Source: Phycisphaeraceae bacterium
GTDB taxonomy: Bacteria > Planctomycetota > Phycisphaerae > Phycisphaerales > UBA1924
Assembly (NCBI GenBank): GCA_019636515.1
Contig: JAHBXI010000002.1
Coordinates: 620,001-684,000 of the forward strand
Direction of reading: 5' to 3'
Length of the DNA: 64,000 nucleotides
A model generated the notes under the pieces. The model searched no databases and was not told the DNA's origin. It saw nothing but the letters and a program-made list of their open reading frames with translations. This document shows, piece after piece, positions 40,346 through 48,237 of this stretch (position 1 is its first letter; every line of letters starts with the position of its first letter). The position numbers were made by a program, and so were the translations under genes.

Positions 40346-40834
40346 ATGAGATCGTCTTCGATATTCGCCGCCGCCGTGATTCTCGCGGCCTCGGCAGGCG
40401 CGGCGAACGCCGCCATCGTGGTGTACAACTTTGGCCTCGATGGCCTCCAGGAAGTGCCCGCGAACGCCTCGCCGGGGATTGGCTCGGCGACGGTGACGCT
40501 TGACACGGTCTCCGGCGCCGTCTCGGTCACCGGGACCTATTCGGGCATGATCGGGACGGTGACCGCAGCGCACATCCACGGCCTGGCTCCCGTCGGCGTC
40601 AATGCGGGGATTCTGATCCACCTGACGCACACGGGCGGGACGTCCGGAACGCTGGGTGGCGGCGGGGTTCTCTCCGCGGCGAACATCCAGGGAATGCTGG
40701 ATGAACTGACGTACATCAACGTGCATACGACGTTCCTCCCCGGCGGTGAGATCCGCGGCCAGGTCGTTCCGACCCCCGCGTCGCTGGCCCTGATGGGACT
40801 TGGCGGGCTGGCCGGCCTTCGTCGTCGCCGCTGA
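40346..40834 (+). CDS. Secreted CHRD-domain protein with PEP-CTERM-like tail
   Basis: Exported protein of 162 residues. The signal peptide is MRSSSIFAAAVILAASAGAANA. The CHRD domain is recognised from LDGLQEVPANASPGIGSATVTLD, AAHIHGLAPVGVNAGILIHL and TYINVHTTFLPGGEIRGQV, where conserved histidines may bind metal. The C-terminus VPTPASLALMGLGGLAGLRRRR is a PEP-CTERM-like sorting tail. AAGGAG lies six bases before the ATG, and the gene has its own promoter and terminator, so it looks like a highly expressed single-gene unit. CHRD function in bacteria is not established. Confidence 0.9.
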   Translation: MRSSSIFAAAVILAASAGAANAAIVVYNFGLDGLQEVPANASPGIGSATVTLDTVSGAVSVTGTYSGMIGTVTAAHIHGLAPVGVNAGILIHLTHTGGTSGTLGGGGVLSAANIQGMLDELTYINVHTTFLPGGEIRGQVVPTPASLALMGLGGLAGLRRRR

Positions 40835-40896
40835 TTCCGTGGCCGGGGTGTACTCCCGGCCGGGGAAGCGTGCTTTTCGAGTCATGGTTATGAAAT

Positions 40897-40921
40897 AAGG
40901 CCCCGCTGCCGGGGCCTTTTT
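40897..40921 (+). terminator. Intrinsic terminator after CHRD gene
   Basis: AAGGCCCCG pairs with CGGGGCCTT around a four-base loop and is followed by further T residues. The A-rich left flank means it might also work for the convergent gene. Confidence 0.88.
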
Positions 40922-40979
40922 CATTGAATCGGGGCGGGTGCCGGCCGGAGCGACGGGCACGTCGGGCCGGTGGCTTGGT

Positions 40980-42329
40980 TCAGGTGAATTTCGTCTGGCC
41001 GGGGATCGCCACGACGACCTCGGGGGCGGGCCTGTCGAACGAAAGAGCCTCGGGGACGAGCGACTGCGTGGAATGCAAGGCCTTTTCCCAGGTGATGGTC
41101 TGGCCGGTGTAGGCGGCCATGCGAGCCATGATGGCCATCATGACCGAGTTGGTCGCCTGCTCGCAGTCGTTGATGACCTTGCCCGCCCGGATGGAGGCAA
41201 AGAGTTCCCGGTGCTCGTCGAAGTACATGCGCCCGACATCGGCCGAGGTCCCCTTGCCCTCCCAGAGGACGGATCCGTCGCGGGCCTTCATGGGCGACTG
41301 CCCGGACCAGCCGTCGATGATCGCGTTGCCCTTGGTTCCAAAGACGTAGTCGCGGTTGTCGGACGGGCACCCGTCGATCTGGCGGCAGGAGTGGAAGCAC
41401 CGGGTACCGTCGGCGTAGTCGTAGATCGCGGAGAAATGGTCGAACACGTCCCCGTGCTCGGGTCCGCTGCGGGCGGCCCGCCCGCCCAGGCACTGGACGC
41501 TGCGAGGCATGACGTCACGCATGGCCCAGGCGAGACGGTCGACCGAGTGAACGGCCTGCTCGACGATGTGGTCTCCCGAGATCCAGTTGAAATGCCACCA
41601 GTTACGCATCTGGAACTCAAGGTCGGTCCAGCCGGGCTTTCGCGGGTGGCGGGTGAGCGTCCCGCTGTGGTAGGTGGTGTGGACACTGGTGATGTCGCCG
41701 ATGGTGCCGCCCAGCACGTGCTTGAACGCCTCTCGCATGGAGGCGTTGTACCTCCAGCAGAACCCGACGAGGCAGGCGAGGTTGCGTTCCCGGGCGCGGC
41801 GGGCCGATTCGAGGACCGACCGGATCCCCGGGGCGTCCACCGCGACGGGTTTTTCGGCAAAGACGTGCTTGCCCTTCTCGACCGCGTAGGCCAGGTGGGC
41901 CGGTCGGAAGCACGGATAGGCGCACAGCAGGACCACGTCGGCGCCGCTGTCGATCACCTGCTTGTACGCGTCGAAGCCCGTGAACCGGCGGTCTTCGACG
42001 CGCACGCGGCCGGTGTACTCCTCGGGCATGTCGTCCGAGGGGGTCGAGAGGTACGAGTGCGAAGCGTTGACGCGGTCCTCGAAGACATCCCCGATCGACC
42101 AGAGGATGGCCCCGGGATCGGCGGCCAGTGCCTGCATCGCCGCCCCGGTGCCGCGCCCGCCGCACCCGACCAGGCCAACCTTGATCGCGTCGCTCCCGCG
42201 TGCAAAGAAACCCGGGAACCCAAGCGCCGAGGCCGCGGGGACCGCCAGCGCCGCCGCGCCGACGGCCGATACTCCGGCGGCCTTGACGAATTCGCGTCTG
42301 GACAGTTCGGCGGAAGGTACAGGATTCAT
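40980..42329 (-). CDS. Gfo/Idh/MocA-family oxidoreductase with Tat signal
   Basis: Exported NAD(P)-dependent oxidoreductase of 449 residues. The Tat signal is SRREFVKAAGVSAVGAAALAVPAASA (10-35). The nucleotide-binding motif VGLVGCGGRGTGA (51-63) and the strand FAEKPVAVD with its conserved Lys are typical. WWHFNWISGDHIVEQAVHSVDRLAWAM is the signature of the planctomycete/Bacteroidetes Tat-exported subgroup, which often acts on sugars. Which sugar cannot be told. CCGGAGC lies eight bases before the ATG. It follows the formylglycine-enzyme-like gene by 44 bases in the same direction. Confidence 0.93.
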   Translation of the reverse strand: MNPVPSAELSRREFVKAAGVSAVGAAALAVPAASALGFPGFFARGSDAIKVGLVGCGGRGTGAAMQALAADPGAILWSIGDVFEDRVNASHSYLSTPSDDMPEEYTGRVRVEDRRFTGFDAYKQVIDSGADVVLLCAYPCFRPAHLAYAVEKGKHVFAEKPVAVDAPGIRSVLESARRARERNLACLVGFCWRYNASMREAFKHVLGGTIGDITSVHTTYHSGTLTRHPRKPGWTDLEFQMRNWWHFNWISGDHIVEQAVHSVDRLAWAMRDVMPRSVQCLGGRAARSGPEHGDVFDHFSAIYDYADGTRCFHSCRQIDGCPSDNRDYVFGTKGNAIIDGWSGQSPMKARDGSVLWEGKGTSADVGRMYFDEHRELFASIRAGKVINDCEQATNSVMMAIMARMAAYTGQTITWEKALHSTQSLVPEALSFDRPAPEVVVAIPGQTKFT

Positions 42330-42373
42330 CGTGTGCTCCGGGTGAAGTTCAAACGTCGGCCCCTCGCGGCCGG

Positions 42374-43288
42374 TCAACGGGGCGCCGGGGGAGAAGAGGG
42401 TGGCTCGCTCGCCGGTCGCGGCGAGGAGTCCCGGACAATACGGAACCCGATGAAGGGTCCGTCGGTGAGCCACCAACGGCTCTTGGGCATGTTCGGGTCG
42501 CCGGCGTTCCAGGCGGGGTCGTAGGTCCGCCGCGCGGAGACCTTGAGATCCTCCACGGGATCAAGGTAACTGCCGCCCTTGAGGCATCCCTTGCCGTCGC
42601 GCCCCCGAGCCCACTCGGCGATGTTGCCGTGCATGTCGTGCAGGCCCCAGGCATTGGGCGTTTTTCGGCCGACGGGTCGCGGGCGAAGATCGGAGTTGTC
42701 GGCAAACCACGCGTGGGCGTCGGCATCGTCCTCGGAACCGAATCCGTACTCGCCGGAGGCACCGGCCAGTGCCGCGTACTCCCATTCCTGCTCGGTCGGG
42801 AGGCGGTAGTGCCGCCCGGTCTTCTCGCTCAGCCATTCGCAGAAGGTCGCCGCGTTGTGGTACGACACGCTGATGGTGGCAAAGCCCGAGTGACCCAGTC
42901 CGCGGTCTGGCGGGAGATACGGCTTGGTGGGTCGCGTGGCCCCGTGGGTTCCGCGAGCCACCGCCTCGCCGCCGCCCTCTTCGTCGAGGCGGTAGACGTA
43001 GACGTCGAAGGCGTCCCAGGTCACCTCGGTGACGGACATCCAGAACGGCTCGATGCCCCGAGATGGGTCACCGGGGATGGGCGTCATTCGGATGCTGAAC
43101 GCCGCGCCCGGGATCTCCTCGCTGAAGGGGCCGTCAACGGCGGCTCGGGCGTTCAAGGCCGGGTCGGGGTCGGCGGGACGTGGCCCGCCCGCGGGCTGAT
43201 CGCGGCCGGCGGGGGCCACCCAACCGGACAGGCACGCGATCACGACGACTTGCCAGCGACACGGGATTGACACGGCGGAACACCTCAT
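42374..43288 (-). CDS. Formylglycine-generating-enzyme-like (SUMF1) secreted protein
   Basis: Protein of 304 residues with an N-terminal signal-like stretch (WQVVVIACLSGWVAPAG) and an FGE-sulfatase domain from about residue 60. Family motifs are FWMSVTEVTWDAFDVYV, VSYHNAATFCEWLSEKTGRHYRLPTEQEWEYAALAG, WGLHDMHGNIAEWARG, CLKGGSYLDP and GFRIVRD. True sulfatase activators need an active-site cysteine pair; only single cysteines (FCEWL and GCLKGG) are seen in the domain, so formylglycine synthesis is doubtful and a sugar- or peptide-binding role is possible. The codon before the ATG is an in-frame GTG. It is the first gene of a two-gene unit with the Gfo/Idh/MocA gene. Confidence 0.88.
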   Translation of the reverse strand: MRCSAVSIPCRWQVVVIACLSGWVAPAGRDQPAGGPRPADPDPALNARAAVDGPFSEEIPGAAFSIRMTPIPGDPSRGIEPFWMSVTEVTWDAFDVYVYRLDEEGGGEAVARGTHGATRPTKPYLPPDRGLGHSGFATISVSYHNAATFCEWLSEKTGRHYRLPTEQEWEYAALAGASGEYGFGSEDDADAHAWFADNSDLRPRPVGRKTPNAWGLHDMHGNIAEWARGRDGKGCLKGGSYLDPVEDLKVSARRTYDPAWNAGDPNMPKSRWWLTDGPFIGFRIVRDSSPRPASEPPSSPPAPR

Positions 43289-43499
43289 CACCGCCGCGGG
43301 GTCGTCATCGACGCTCGCGGCGAGCGCGCGCCCCCCGGGGAGCGGGGATGCGTGCGAACGAACAGTCTAGGGGTAGGCTTTCGCGGCGGCCACGGCGGGC
43401 GTCTGGCGTGTCCGGGGGAGCGTGGGGTGGTATCGTGTCAGGCGCCTCGCGGCCTCCGGGTCGTCCAATGATCCGCGGGCCGCCTGGAGTATGCCGCCG

Positions 43500-45455
43500 A
43501 TGCAGGAACCTCAACCCCGCGTGAATGGCCGTTGCGCCGCGACCGCGCTCGAGCGCATCCCGGTCAGCGTTTTTCCCGACAGTTCGAAGGCGAGCCGCGC
43601 GGTGGCCGAGGAGATCGCGTCGGTCATCCGTGAAAAGGCCTCGCGTGGCGAGCGGGCCGTGCTGGGTCTTGCGACCGGTTCAACGCCCAAGGGGGTGTAC
43701 GAATCGCTGGTGGCGCTCCACCGAGAGGGGGTGTCGTTTGCCAACGTGGTCACCTTTAACCTCGACGAGTACTGGCCGATGGACGAGTCCTCGCTCCAGA
43801 GTTACCGGCGGTTCATGCGTGAACACCTGTTCGACCACGTGGACATCGATCCGCGGAATGTACACATTCCCGACGGATCGGTCCCGCTCGACCGCGTGGC
43901 GTCGCATGTCGAGGAATACGAGCGTCTGATCCGTGAGGCCGGCGGGATTGACCTGCAGATCCTGGGGATCGGGCGGACGGGCCACATCGGCTTCAACGAG
44001 CCTGGTTCGGGGCGAGAGAGCCGGACTCGGCTGATCACGCTCGACAAGGTGACGCGTCTGGACGCGGCCTCGGATTTCTTCGGTGAATGGAATGTTCCCA
44101 AGCGGGCGATCACCATGGGGGTCGGGACGATCCTGGACGCCCGCCAGATCGTGCTCATGGCGTTTGGGGAGCACAAGGCGGCGGTGGTTCGGCGGGCGGT
44201 GGAGGGGGAAGTTACCAACTCGGTGGCCGCGAGTTTCCTCCAGAACCACCCCAGCGCGCGATTCACGGTGGATCCGGCCGCCGCGGCCGAGTTGACGAGG
44301 TTCAAGACCCCGTGGCTGCTCGGGGCGATCGAGGAGTTCGGGCTGCGGTGGGATCCGGCGCTCGCCAAGCGGGCCGTGATCTGGCTGGCCAGGACCGTCG
44401 GCAAGCCGATCACGAAATTGACCGACGAGGATTACAACGAGCACGGTCTGCAGGACCTTCTGGCGGCCCGGGGGAGCGCGTACGACCTGAACATCGAGGT
44501 CTTCCGCTCCCTGCACCGGACAATCACGGGCTGGCCGGGCGGAAAGCCTTCCGATCGGACGGAAGGATCGGCCCCCGGGGACCCGTTCCCCAAGCGCGTG
44601 GTGGTCTTCAGCCCGCATCCGGATGACGACGTGATCTCGATGGGCGGGACGTTTATCCGCCTGTGCGACCAGGGACACGAGGTCCACGTGGCGTACCAGA
44701 CCTCGGGGAACATCGCCGTCTTCGACGATGATGCCCTGCGTCACGTCGATTTCGTGCGGGAGTTCGCGCAGGCGTTCCCGCAACTGGGCCGGGAGTTCGC
44801 CGAGAGACTCGAGGAAAACATCGAGCGTTTCATCTCGGCCAAGTCGCCGGGCATCCCCGACACCCCGGAACTCCAGCGGATCAAGGCGCTGATCCGTCGA
44901 ACGGAGGCCAGGGCCGGAGCCCGCTTCAGCGGTGTCCGTCCGGAGAACATCCACTTCCTGGACCTTCCGTTCTACGAAACCGGCCGTGTAAAGAAAAACC
45001 CGATCGGCGAGGACGACATCCGCCTCACGATGGAGTTGCTCGAACGCGTGAAGCCGCACCAGATCTACGCCGCGGGCGATCTTTCGGACCCCCACGGCAC
45101 GCACCGGGTCTGCCTGTCGTGCATCGTGGAGGCGTTCAAGCGGCTCTCCCATGAGGAGTGGACCCAGCGGTGCGTGCTCTGGTTGTACCGGGGGGCCTGG
45201 CAGGAGTGGGCGCCCGAAGAGATCGAGATGGCGGTGCCGCTCGCCCCCGACGAGGTGAAACGCAAGAGGCTGGCGATCTTCAAGCACGAAAGCCAGAAAG
45301 ACTCGGCGCTGTTCCCCGGGCCGTCGGATCATCGGGAATTCTGGCAGCGTGCCGAGGAGCGGAACCGATCGACCGCCCAGGTCTACGACGCCCTGGGGCT
45401 TCCCGAATACCAGGCCATCGAAGGGTTCGTGCGCTGGAAAGGGAGCATGGCGTGA
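43500..45455 (+). CDS. nagB: Glucosamine-6-phosphate deaminase fused to PIG-L deacetylase
   Basis: Fusion protein of 651 residues. The N-terminal 270 residues are NagB-like: LGLATGSTPKGVYESL, FNLDEYWPM with the catalytic base Asp89, GIGRTGHIGFNEPGS with His162 and Glu167, and the SASR-like ESRTRLITLDKVTR. In E. coli NagB the position before Gly-His is Asp141; here it is Thr160. The C-terminal 280 residues are a PIG-L/LmbE zinc deacetylase with SPHPDDDVIS (His373, Asp375, Asp376) and DLSDPHGTHRVC. The same fusion exists in long NagB proteins of Bacteroidetes. It could deacetylate and deaminate amino-sugars in sequence. The ATG at 43500 is ten bases after GGAG; an ATG nine bases earlier is too close to it. 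Confidence 0.93.
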   Translation: MQEPQPRVNGRCAATALERIPVSVFPDSSKASRAVAEEIASVIREKASRGERAVLGLATGSTPKGVYESLVALHREGVSFANVVTFNLDEYWPMDESSLQSYRRFMREHLFDHVDIDPRNVHIPDGSVPLDRVASHVEEYERLIREAGGIDLQILGIGRTGHIGFNEPGSGRESRTRLITLDKVTRLDAASDFFGEWNVPKRAITMGVGTILDARQIVLMAFGEHKAAVVRRAVEGEVTNSVAASFLQNHPSARFTVDPAAAAELTRFKTPWLLGAIEEFGLRWDPALAKRAVIWLARTVGKPITKLTDEDYNEHGLQDLLAARGSAYDLNIEVFRSLHRTITGWPGGKPSDRTEGSAPGDPFPKRVVVFSPHPDDDVISMGGTFIRLCDQGHEVHVAYQTSGNIAVFDDDALRHVDFVREFAQAFPQLGREFAERLEENIERFISAKSPGIPDTPELQRIKALIRRTEARAGARFSGVRPENIHFLDLPFYETGRVKKNPIGEDDIRLTMELLERVKPHQIYAAGDLSDPHGTHRVCLSCIVEAFKRLSHEEWTQRCVLWLYRGAWQEWAPEEIEMAVPLAPDEVKRKRLAIFKHESQKDSALFPGPSDHREFWQRAEERNRSTAQVYDALGLPEYQAIEGFVRWKGSMA

Positions 45456-45502
45456 TCGGCGTATTCGGAGTGGTCGGGGCCGCCGAACCCCGCGAGGCCG
45501 CC

Positions 45503-45547
45503 AACCGGGGAATGGCTAACCGGGGAATGGCCAACCTGGGAATGGCC
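45503..45547. repeat. 15-bp tandem repeat, three copies
   Basis: The unit AACCGGGGAATGGCY occurs three times in a row (third copy AACCTGGGAATGGCC) between the NagB fusion and the AI-2E permease gene. In one frame it would encode NRGMA units, but no start or ribosome site supports translation. Confidence 0.8.
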
Positions 45548-45651
45548 GACCCTGGCTTGAGGGGGCAAGCCGATGGTCGGTGGCAGGAGAACACTACACT
45601 GCGCAGCGCCGGGCGGGATCCCGTCCGTCGTCCGATGCCGGAGCCTTGCTC

Positions 45652-47220
45652 GTGACCGATTCCTCGCACAAACCTCCCCAGGTCAAGGCCTCGCCCGCTC
45701 CGACCTCCGGCGGACGTGACTGGCGGCAGATGCACCTCTGGCAGATGCAGCCGGTGCGAGACGGGCTGGTGATCGCCGCCGTCGTTGGGCTCTTGTACCT
45801 GGGCAAACTGGTGAGCATCGTCACGGTGCCGATGCTGCTGGCCCTGCTGCTGGCGTACTTGTTCGAGCCGTTGATCCGGCGTGTCACGGCTTCGGGGCAC
45901 ATGAGCCGTCCGGGGGCGGCGCTGTCCATCATCGTCCTGGTCAGCCTGCTGATCATCGTGCCGGTCTCGATCGGGGCGGTCATGGGCGTTCTCCAGGCCG
46001 CGTCGGTGGCCGGGAACATCGCGCAAAACACCGGGGACCTGATCAAGTCGGTCGATTTCCGAGTGCCCACGGCCGAACGCAAGGCCGCGTACACCAGGCT
46101 CGACGAAGGATTCTGGCGTTGGTCGAGCGACGGCCTCACCGGTCTGCGCCGGGAAATCAGCGTGTACCGGCGGCATCGCGCGTTGATGGGGTTGGACCCG
46201 GGCGGCGGTGCCCGGGGAGGCGCCGCCGAGGTTCCGGAGATGGAGGTTCCGCGGACGCAGGCTCCAGAGGAGGGCGAGCCGCCGTCGATCGACAAGGATG
46301 CCCCGCCGGCGGCCGGTGACGAAGGCGTGGTCGAGGAGGAATTTGTTGACCAGGACCTGTCCGATATGAATGGGGAGGCGGCGGGGGCGGCCCGCCACGG
46401 GCCCGATGGCCCGCCGGACCTTCCCGCGTGGAAGGAACAGGTGTACAACGCGGCGGATTCGCTGATCGTGTGGCTGCGCGACAACTCTCAGGAGATCGCC
46501 AGGTCGCTGGGTCGCCAGGCTTTGGGAGGGACCGCGCAGGTGCTCCAGTCGGCCCTGGGCGTCCTCGGGTCGCTTGGCTTTCTGCTGTTCGGGGGATTCG
46601 TCACGGCGTTTTTCTTTTTCTTCTTCTCGACCGGGTGGGGGCGAGTGCTGGATTTCTGGGAAGGCCTGATCCCCGAGCGCCGCAAGCACCGGGTGATCGA
46701 ACTGGTCATGAAGATGGACGGCGTGATCGCGGGGTTCATCCGCGGCCGTCTGATCATCTGCTTCATCCTGAGCGTGTACATGACCCTCGCGTACTTCCTG
46801 ATCGGGGTCCCGTCGGCGTTCCTGGTCGGGCCGTTGATCGGGGTGCTGTTCATCGCCCCGTACGTGCATGTCGTCGGCGTCCCGCTGGCGATGGCCCTGA
46901 TGTTCCTCGAGCCCAGCGGGCTCGCGTGGCAGAACTCGTGGTGGTGGATCGTGCTTGCCCCGATCGTCGTGTACATGGGAGCGCAGGTGCTCGACGATTA
47001 CATCCTCTCGCCGGCCATCCAGGGCAAGAACACCAACATGGACACTCCGACCATCGTCTTTGCTTCGCTGGCGGGAGGGGCGCTGGCGGGGGTCTACGGT
47101 CTGCTGCTGGCGATACCCGTCGCGGCGTGCCTCAAGATCCTGGCGCAGGAGGTCCTGCTGCCACGCATCCACGAATGGGCGCGCGGGCGCAAGCCCGACT
47201 TCCTGCCGATCGAGGAATGA
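45652..47220 (+). CDS. AI-2E/PerM-family membrane permease
   Basis: Multi-pass inner-membrane protein of 522 residues. Helices include GLVIAAVVGLLYLGKLVSIVTVPMLLALLLAYLFEPLI and ALSIIVLVSLLIIVPVSIGAVMGVL at the N-terminus. The C-terminal set contains SLGFLLFGGFVTAFFFFFF, DGVIAGFIRGRLIICFILSVYMTLAYFLIGVP, IAPYVHVVGVPLAMAL and MDTPTIVFASLAGGALAGVYGLLLAIPVAACLKIL, as in the AI-2E/YdiK/PerM family. Roles in this family vary (autoinducer or ion export). An insert of about 110 residues, acidic and Pro/Gly-rich, sits between the two halves and is unusual. The start is GTG, eight bases after GGAG. It is convergent with the short ALDH gene, 19 bases apart. Confidence 0.9.
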   Translation: MTDSSHKPPQVKASPAPTSGGRDWRQMHLWQMQPVRDGLVIAAVVGLLYLGKLVSIVTVPMLLALLLAYLFEPLIRRVTASGHMSRPGAALSIIVLVSLLIIVPVSIGAVMGVLQAASVAGNIAQNTGDLIKSVDFRVPTAERKAAYTRLDEGFWRWSSDGLTGLRREISVYRRHRALMGLDPGGGARGGAAEVPEMEVPRTQAPEEGEPPSIDKDAPPAAGDEGVVEEEFVDQDLSDMNGEAAGAARHGPDGPPDLPAWKEQVYNAADSLIVWLRDNSQEIARSLGRQALGGTAQVLQSALGVLGSLGFLLFGGFVTAFFFFFFSTGWGRVLDFWEGLIPERRKHRVIELVMKMDGVIAGFIRGRLIICFILSVYMTLAYFLIGVPSAFLVGPLIGVLFIAPYVHVVGVPLAMALMFLEPSGLAWQNSWWWIVLAPIVVYMGAQVLDDYILSPAIQGKNTNMDTPTIVFASLAGGALAGVYGLLLAIPVAACLKILAQEVLLPRIHEWARGRKPDFLPIEE

Positions 47221-47239
47221 AACCGCTTTCAGGCGGGGC

Positions 47240-48136
47240 TTACGCCGACGCCGGGTGCCAGATCGTCTTCATCTCGACGAACGGCTCGATCCGCCAGGGG
47301 CTGTGCATCACCTGGGCGTCGAACCAGTCGGTCGGCCCCAGCACGGTGACCCGCTTGAGATTCTCGGCGGTCCCGGCACGGAGTCTTTGAGCCCACGGGG
47401 CCGTGAGGCCGGCCGCGTGGACGGCGTCGATGTCGCGGTGGTCCGCGATGCAGGGGAGGAGTTCCTCGCGCTGGCCGGTGAGAATATTGATGACCCCGGG
47501 AGGGACGTCCCCGGTGGCGCACGCCTCGGCCATGACGGCCGCGGGAAGGGGATTGCGGTCGCTCGACAGCGCGACCAGGGTGTTCCCGGCGCACAGCGGG
47601 GGGGCCATGAGCGAGACCAGCCCCAGGAGCGGGGCCTCGTCGGGAGGGATCACCGCGACGACGCCGGAGGGCTCGGGCACGGTGAAGTTGTAGTGCGGCC
47701 CGGCGACGGGGTTGTTGCACCCAAGGACCTGCGCGACCTTGTCGGACCATCCGGCGAAACAGACGAGCCGATCGATCGTGGCGGTGACTTCGTCTCGTCC
47801 GCGTGGGGCCTTCTTCGCCGCCTTGGCCTTGCCCCGACGGGGGGCAGCCACCGAGTCGATCAACGCGGCCAGTTCGTCGCGCTTTCCCTCGATCATCTCG
47901 GCGATGCGGTACAGGATCTGCCCGCGGAGGTAGGCGGTGGACTGCTGCCAGCCTGGCTGAGCCTTGCGGGCGGCCTCGACGGCCTCGCGGAGGTCCTTGC
48001 GCGAGGCCCGACAGACATGGGCCAGCAGGCGGCCATCGGCGGCATGAACGGGCAGCGACCGGCCGGATTCGCTGCGCGGGAACTTCCCGTCGATGTGCAA
48101 CTTGTAGGTCTTGAGGACTTCAAGCCGGTTGGTCAT
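47240..48136 (-). CDS. Half-length aldehyde dehydrogenase homologue
   Basis: Protein of 298 residues matching only the cofactor-binding half of the ALDH superfamily. Visible are KLHIDGKFPRSESGRSLPVH, the helix SRKDLREAVEAARKAQPGWQQSTAYLRGQILYRIAEMIE, FTVPEPSGVVAVIPPDEAPLLGLVSLMAPPLCAGNTLVAL, and VPPGVINILTGQREELLPCIADHRDIDAV. The chain stops soon after, ending in PFVEMKTIWHPASA, so the catalytic Cys motif is absent. The frame is intact and the ending resembles the KTVWHP end of known short ALDH homologues, which usually sit beside a full ALDH. Here no partner gene is near. Probably a regulatory or structural subunit; activity is unlikely. Confidence 0.85.
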   Translation of the reverse strand: MTNRLEVLKTYKLHIDGKFPRSESGRSLPVHAADGRLLAHVCRASRKDLREAVEAARKAQPGWQQSTAYLRGQILYRIAEMIEGKRDELAALIDSVAAPRRGKAKAAKKAPRGRDEVTATIDRLVCFAGWSDKVAQVLGCNNPVAGPHYNFTVPEPSGVVAVIPPDEAPLLGLVSLMAPPLCAGNTLVALSSDRNPLPAAVMAEACATGDVPPGVINILTGQREELLPCIADHRDIDAVHAAGLTAPWAQRLRAGTAENLKRVTVLGPTDWFDAQVMHSPWRIEPFVEMKTIWHPASA

Positions 48137-48237
48137 GGCGTTCTCTGGAAGGGGACTTTGCGGCCAGAGCGACCGGATCGTACGGCGCGACCGTCGCCCG
48201 CGCGGCCCGGTTCAAAGAGACTCCGGCACGGATCCTG

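Noticed and set aside
45452..45655. Small coding gene containing the NRGMA repeats
   Set aside because: No ribosome binding site or conserved start; the frame is open on both sides and overlaps the permease start.
45280..47172. Minus-strand frame of 630 codons opposite the permease gene
   Set aside because: Asp/Arg/His/Gln-rich translation typical of antisense to a hydrophobic protein.
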